Source of the DNA: Chloroflexota bacterium
Lineage (GTDB): Bacteria; Chloroflexota; Dehalococcoidia; JACQGW01
Direction: 5' to 3'
Assembly (NCBI GenBank): GCA_016199325.1
Contig: JACQGW010000269.1
Location: 1-14,665 of the forward strand
Length of the DNA stretch: 14,665 nucleotides
Shown here piece after piece: positions 12,001-14,665 of this stretch; positions within the stretch are counted from its first letter, which is position 1, and the number at the start of each line of letters is the position of its first letter. The notes under the pieces were generated by a model. The model ran no database searches. It saw only the letters and a list, made by a program, of their open reading frames with translations, and was not told where the DNA came from. The position numbers and the translations under genes are program-made.

Positions 12001-14665
12001 TTCACGCCCACCGCCAACTACCAGCACGCCGGGCTCGTCGTCTACCAGGACGACGCCAACTTCGTGCGGATCCTGCGCGAGTTCGGCCATGCGGGTATCG
12101 AGTTCCTCTCGGAGACCGGCAACACGTTTTCGTATTACTACGTGCCCTGGACAGCGGGTGTGCTCTGGCTGCGGTTGGACAAGGTGGGCGACACCTACAC
12201 CGGGCTGTACTCGGCCGACGGATCTCGCTGGACCGCCATCGGCTCCTACACGAGGGCGCTGTCGCCACGCCAGTTCGGCCTCTACGCAGCCAGCAGCACC
12301 TACACCGCCGCCGAGACGCCGGCCGACTTCGACTACTTCCGCGTGGGCGTGCCCGACAACCCGCCGGTCGTCACCTACCAGCCGGTCTCCCTCGCGCCCG
12401 CCGCCAACCAGCCTCTGAGCAACCTCTACGTGAACCCGCCGCTGGGCCGGGCTCTCCTGGGCGGCGTGCCGTTCTTCCTGCCGCCGGCCGGCAACAACCG
12501 GATCCAGACGAGCGGAGCGACGCCGGTCACGCTCTCGACGACGGTGGCCTCCCCGAGCGTGGCCTACGTGCTGGTGAACGCCGGCGCGCCGACGCCGGCC
12601 AACAGCCGGCTCGGGACCATCACCTTCACCTTTGCCGACGGCTCGACGCACGCGCAGGACCTTATTATCGGCCGGACGGTGCGCGACTGGTACCAGGGCT
12701 CCTACGTCAACACGCTGAACGACCCACTCGCGAGCCAGGTCTGGCTCGGCAACTCCGCGCCGCACGGCGGGTCGAACAACGCCCGCATCGACCTGCTCAC
12801 CATCCGATTGCCGTCGGTGCAGGTCACCGGCACGCTGGCCGCGGTGACGTTCCAGCGGACGGGGCCGGGCACCGACTCGATCCTGATCAGCGGCCTGACC
12901 ATCGGATCCTCGGCGTCAGCCGGGTCGGCCGATCCCTTCGTCGAGAAATCGGCCGGCGTCGTCAGCCTTCTCGCCGGCAACGACGTGACCTACCGGATCA
13001 CCTACGGCAACTGGAGCGACGTTCCGGCCGAAGGCGTCGTCATCACCGACACGCTGCCCGATGGGCTGGCCCACGTCTCCTCGACCGACACCCTCACCCG
13101 CACGCTCGGCGACGGGACCATCACCTGGGAGATCGGGTCGCTGCCGCCCTGGACGACCGGCCGCGTGCTGACCGTCACCGCCCGCCTCTCCGAGTCGTTG
13201 CCGGTCGATACGGTGCTGACGAATACCGTCGTGGTCACCAGCGCGACGGCCGACGTCGACGCCGCGAACAGCGAGGCGACGGCGGCCATCGCCGGCATCG
13301 CTCAGACCCGGGACGTCTATGCCCAGACGCACTACCTCGGCGGCAACGCCATCGCCGGCAACCCGGTCCGATTCCTCGTCAAGTATGGCAACGCCGGCAA
13401 CTCGCCGGCGGCCGGCGTCGTCCTGACCGACGCGCTGGGGACGGACCTCTCCTACGTCTCGGACACCCGCGGCGGTGCCGGCGTTTTCGACGGGCCGGAC
13501 GGCCGGGTGATCACCTACAGCCTCGGGACGCTCGCCCCCGGCCAGCTCGGCTCCTTCGTCCTGACCGTCACCTCGACGGAAACGCTCTCGCAGGGCGCTC
13601 GCATCACCAGCACCGTCCGGATCGGCACCGACTCGCCGGAGTCGCCGAGCGTCCAGAACGGCCTGCTGGGGGACTACTTCAACAACACGGGTGGTCTCTG
13701 CTGCGGCCTCGGCGACCCCTACGCGAAAGGCTCCTGGGCGCTGTCCCGCATCGATCCGACCATCAACTTCAACTGGGGCGGTGGCGCACCGGCCTCCGGC
13801 GTCGCCGCCGACTTCGGCACCCGCTGGACGGGCTACGTCTACGCGCCGGTGACCGGCACCTACACGTTCAGCGCCAACGTCGACGACTGGGTCGAGCTCT
13901 GGGTGAACAACCAGTACGTCCTCAGCCGCGGCTGCTGCGGCGGCACCAGCGGCTCGATCGCGTTGAGCGGCGGCCGCTGGTATCCCATCCGCCTGGACTT
14001 CTGGGACGGGGCCTGGACGGGATACGTTTCGCTCTCCTGGCAGATCCCCGGCGGCAGCACGACGATCATCCCATCCTCCAATCTGGCCGCCGAGAGCCCG
14101 ACCGGCGCGGCCAACGTCGCCGCCGCCGGCTACGCCGTCACCGCCCAGACTCGGGATGCGACGGCCCAGATCGCCTTTCTCTCTAGCTCGTCCGGATCGA
14201 CGGCCGCCAACAGCGACGTGACCTTCCGGATCACCTATGGCAACACCGGCAACAGCCCGCTGGCGAACGTCCTCATCACCCAGACCATCCCGGCCGAGAT
14301 GCTCTACGTCTCCTCGACGGGCGCCGTCACCCGGACGGTCGGCCGCAGCGAGGTCGTCTGGGCGGTGCCGTCGGTGGCAGCCGGCGGCAGCGGCACCGTC
14401 GACGTCGTCCTCCGCCTGACGCCGGACATCACCACCGACCGGGTCCTGTCGACGACCGTTCAGATCAGTCACGACCGCCCCGAGATGGATCCGCCGGACG
14501 ACGTGGCGAGCACGACGATCCTGGCCTACGCGCCGACGTTCGACGCGATCGCCAAGATCGGCTGGAGCTCGGGCAGCGCCCAGGCCGGCCAGCAGGCGGT
14601 CCTCTGGGTCGACTACGGCAACCGCGGCAACAACCCCATCACCGGCACCGTCATCACCGTCACGC
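9049..14665 (+). CDS. Giant secreted multidomain adhesin-like protein, N-terminal 1,872 residues (3' end beyond window)
   Basis: One frame is open from the ATG at 9049 to the end of the window; I read every codon and found no stop. Residues 1-38 form a signal peptide (basic MMRARS, hydrophobic VLLHWSMVLSLVVQTL, likely cut after APA). A linker of 12-residue Thr/Pro/Ser repeats follows (69-128). DUF11 modules lie at about 159-282, 791-912, 1293-1414, 1421-1534 and 1695-1824, with a sixth starting at 1825; their hallmark is ITYGN ... VILTDTLPAGL. A lectin-like jelly roll covers 283-404. Two concanavalin A-like domains of the DUF1349/GH43-C-terminal type (WSLTARPGWLRI ... ADFDYFRVG) lie at 412-601 and 913-1101. 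Each is followed by a beta-sandwich that may bind carbohydrate (605-784, 1105-1286). A PA14 domain spans 1536-1681. No catalytic domain is visible. Likely roles are attachment or polysaccharide binding at the cell surface. A C-terminal anchor, if any, is outside. Confidence 0.9.
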   Translation, partial: MMRARSATVLLHWSMVLSLVVQTLSGGLVPPPTSAAPAVERARSASELAGRSSGDAGDVVTANTMIVAATPSPTASPTRTATPSPSASPTRTVTPSPPDDPVRTITPSPTAGPLSAATSSPTAAAASPPPPAPAKAPPTASHPRATMTDSAHAQAELVDLFVAKSVLTPTVAAGANAAFRITYGNTATVTATSVILTDTLPAGLAFVSAQPLTPTVSGNVLTWDLGTLAPVTAAITVAAQVTAAVAVQTVLTNTAEIQSAEPDGGPDDNVSTQTLTVVPTIVITGVSVLAIEPNTRHLGDGTEPGWTPPGAEGTALNWTFGLGGSPIGDGSLWLELYDVNCQNPISINGSSLGYLPTGSTWAGRTITVPQAYLQSGSNTLRIQMVACGTYDDIMVRNIRLSVPVTRTIVAQTPGYDDEFDAATVDLKWSRAAEDATHWSLTARPGWLRITTQNGDLAHAYNSARNVFLQTAPPGDWSIQTRLEFTPTVAYQHAGLVVYQSDANYLRLTRQKGCDCLEFVADNDDVWTGWSVPYAASAVWLRLDKVGDTYTGLYSADGSRWSVVGSYAKVLSPVRFGLVAANGAGVTPETPADFDYFRVGAPDTPPVATYQPVSLAPVANQALSSLYVNPPLGRVLLGGVPFSVPPAGNNRIQTSGATPITLSTTVASPTVAYVLVNAGAPTPANSRLGAITFTFADGSMHTQDLIIGRTVRDYYQGAYVNTLNDPLAREVWRGSHPSAPNPTVMDLLTVRLPTAQVTGTLTAVTFQRTGPGTDSILISGLTIGSSAAGDGAPDLYTAKTLDPGSSLPGADVTYRIRYGNWSNAPAEGVIVTDTLPAWTTHVASTDTYTRTLAEGVVAWEIGALPPWAAERVLTVTARISETLPADTALTNTVAIAGAIADADPANDVATIVHTPGYGDDFTSEALDAKWTRLREDASHWSLTARPGWLRITSQQGDLAGTYNNARNVFLQTAPAGDWSIQARLEFTPTANYQHAGLVVYQDDANFVRILREFGHAGIEFLSETGNTFSYYYVPWTAGVLWLRLDKVGDTYTGLYSADGSRWTAIGSYTRALSPRQFGLYAASSTYTAAETPADFDYFRVGVPDNPPVVTYQPVSLAPAANQPLSNLYVNPPLGRALLGGVPFFLPPAGNNRIQTSGATPVTLSTTVASPSVAYVLVNAGAPTPANSRLGTITFTFADGSTHAQDLIIGRTVRDWYQGSYVNTLNDPLASQVWLGNSAPHGGSNNARIDLLTIRLPSVQVTGTLAAVTFQRTGPGTDSILISGLTIGSSASAGSADPFVEKSAGVVSLLAGNDVTYRITYGNWSDVPAEGVVITDTLPDGLAHVSSTDTLTRTLGDGTITWEIGSLPPWTTGRVLTVTARLSESLPVDTVLTNTVVVTSATADVDAANSEATAAIAGIAQTRDVYAQTHYLGGNAIAGNPVRFLVKYGNAGNSPAAGVVLTDALGTDLSYVSDTRGGAGVFDGPDGRVITYSLGTLAPGQLGSFVLTVTSTETLSQGARITSTVRIGTDSPESPSVQNGLLGDYFNNTGGLCCGLGDPYAKGSWALSRIDPTINFNWGGGAPASGVAADFGTRWTGYVYAPVTGTYTFSANVDDWVELWVNNQYVLSRGCCGGTSGSIALSGGRWYPIRLDFWDGAWTGYVSLSWQIPGGSTTIIPSSNLAAESPTGAANVAAAGYAVTAQTRDATAQIAFLSSSSGSTAANSDVTFRITYGNTGNSPLANVLITQTIPAEMLYVSSTGAVTRTVGRSEVVWAVPSVAAGGSGTVDVVLRLTPDITTDRVLSTTVQISHDRPEMDPPDDVASTTILAYAPTFDAIAKIGWSSGSAQAGQQAVLWVDYGNRGNNPITGTVITVT
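9253..9432 (+). repeat. Five 36-base tandem repeats encoding a Thr/Pro/Ser linker
   Basis: Five in-frame units of exactly 36 bases start at 9253, 9289, 9325, 9361 and 9397 and encode 12-residue repeats, ATPSPTASPTRT being the clearest. The first two are nearly identical and later ones decay. Such segments serve as stiff, often glycosylated spacers. Confidence 0.8.
10282..13290 (+). repeat. Tandem duplication of a 1.5 kb, three-domain unit
   Basis: Unit 1 (10282-11784) and unit 2 (11785-13290) each encode a concanavalin A-like domain, a beta-sandwich and a DUF11 module in the same order. The offset is 1,503 bases (501 codons) at the start and 1,506 later, after small in-frame indels. Long stretches are almost identical in DNA, for example AACGTCTTCCTCCAGACGGC at 10441 and 11944. 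Other patches differ strongly, such as GCDCLEF in unit 1 against AGIEF in unit 2. Confidence 0.85.

Noticed and set aside
8875..12765. A 1,296-codon open frame on the minus strand
   Set aside because: It lies antisense to the surface-protein gene. Its Arg/Gly/Val-rich, repetitive translation has no domain pattern, and it arises because the sense codons end in G or C. The plus frame has a signal peptide, ribosome binding site, promoter and clear domains.
12916..14472. A 518-codon minus-strand frame
   Set aside because: It is another antisense shadow of the surface-protein gene, with the same compositional cause.

Overview
The window is GC-rich (roughly two thirds G+C by eye), with GTG starts, four-base stop/start overlaps and many short dispersed palindromes in the gaps. 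A very large DUF11-type surface protein, a GAF-rich soluble histidine kinase and a tandem universal stress protein together suggest a member of the Chloroflexota, perhaps Thermomicrobia-like. This is an impression from gene content, not a phylogenetic result. No rRNA, tRNA, transposase, integrase or CRISPR array was seen.

Layout. Positions 1-264 are repeats only. On the minus strand, read right to left, come a GAF-GAF-GAF-PAS histidine kinase (5112-2557), an OmpR/PhoB-type response regulator overlapping it by 4 bases (2560-1847), a two-domain universal stress protein (1698-724) and a Nudix hydrolase (693-265). They look like one stress-signalling block. A plausible sigma70-type promoter and a small palindrome precede the kinase. 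Divergent from it is a small RhaM-like ferredoxin-fold protein (5321-5674). A repeat-bearing gap then leads to a promoter, a frameshifted remnant of a sodium:solute symporter locus (5933-6294) and an intact crotonyl-CoA carboxylase/reductase-like gene (6288-7535). A single-domain class III nucleotidyl cyclase (8154-7540, minus) converges on that gene with only 4 bases between the stops.

Between the cyclase start and position 9049 lie 894 non-coding bases. They hold a perfect 26-base inverted repeat, a palindromic element of about 170 bases, a REP-like repeat, four ATCCGTT direct repeats, a CRP-type site (TGTGA-N6-TCACA) and a strong sigma70-type promoter, TTGCCA-N17-TAGAAT. The promoter serves one open frame that starts at 9049 and runs off the right end (over 1,870 codons). 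It encodes a secreted multidomain protein: signal peptide, Thr/Pro/Ser linker of 12-residue repeats, DUF11 modules, lectin-like beta-sandwiches, a 501-residue tandem duplication and a PA14 domain.

The most interesting idea is that the divergent pair, a cyclase and a giant adhesin-like gene with a CRP-type site near -60, forms a local cyclic-nucleotide-controlled surface-adhesion unit. The promoter and site are read directly from the sequence; the regulatory link is inference. The second theme is the crowd of repeat families in the gaps, including a pair whose stem bases co-vary and decamer repeats that abut two TAG stop codons.
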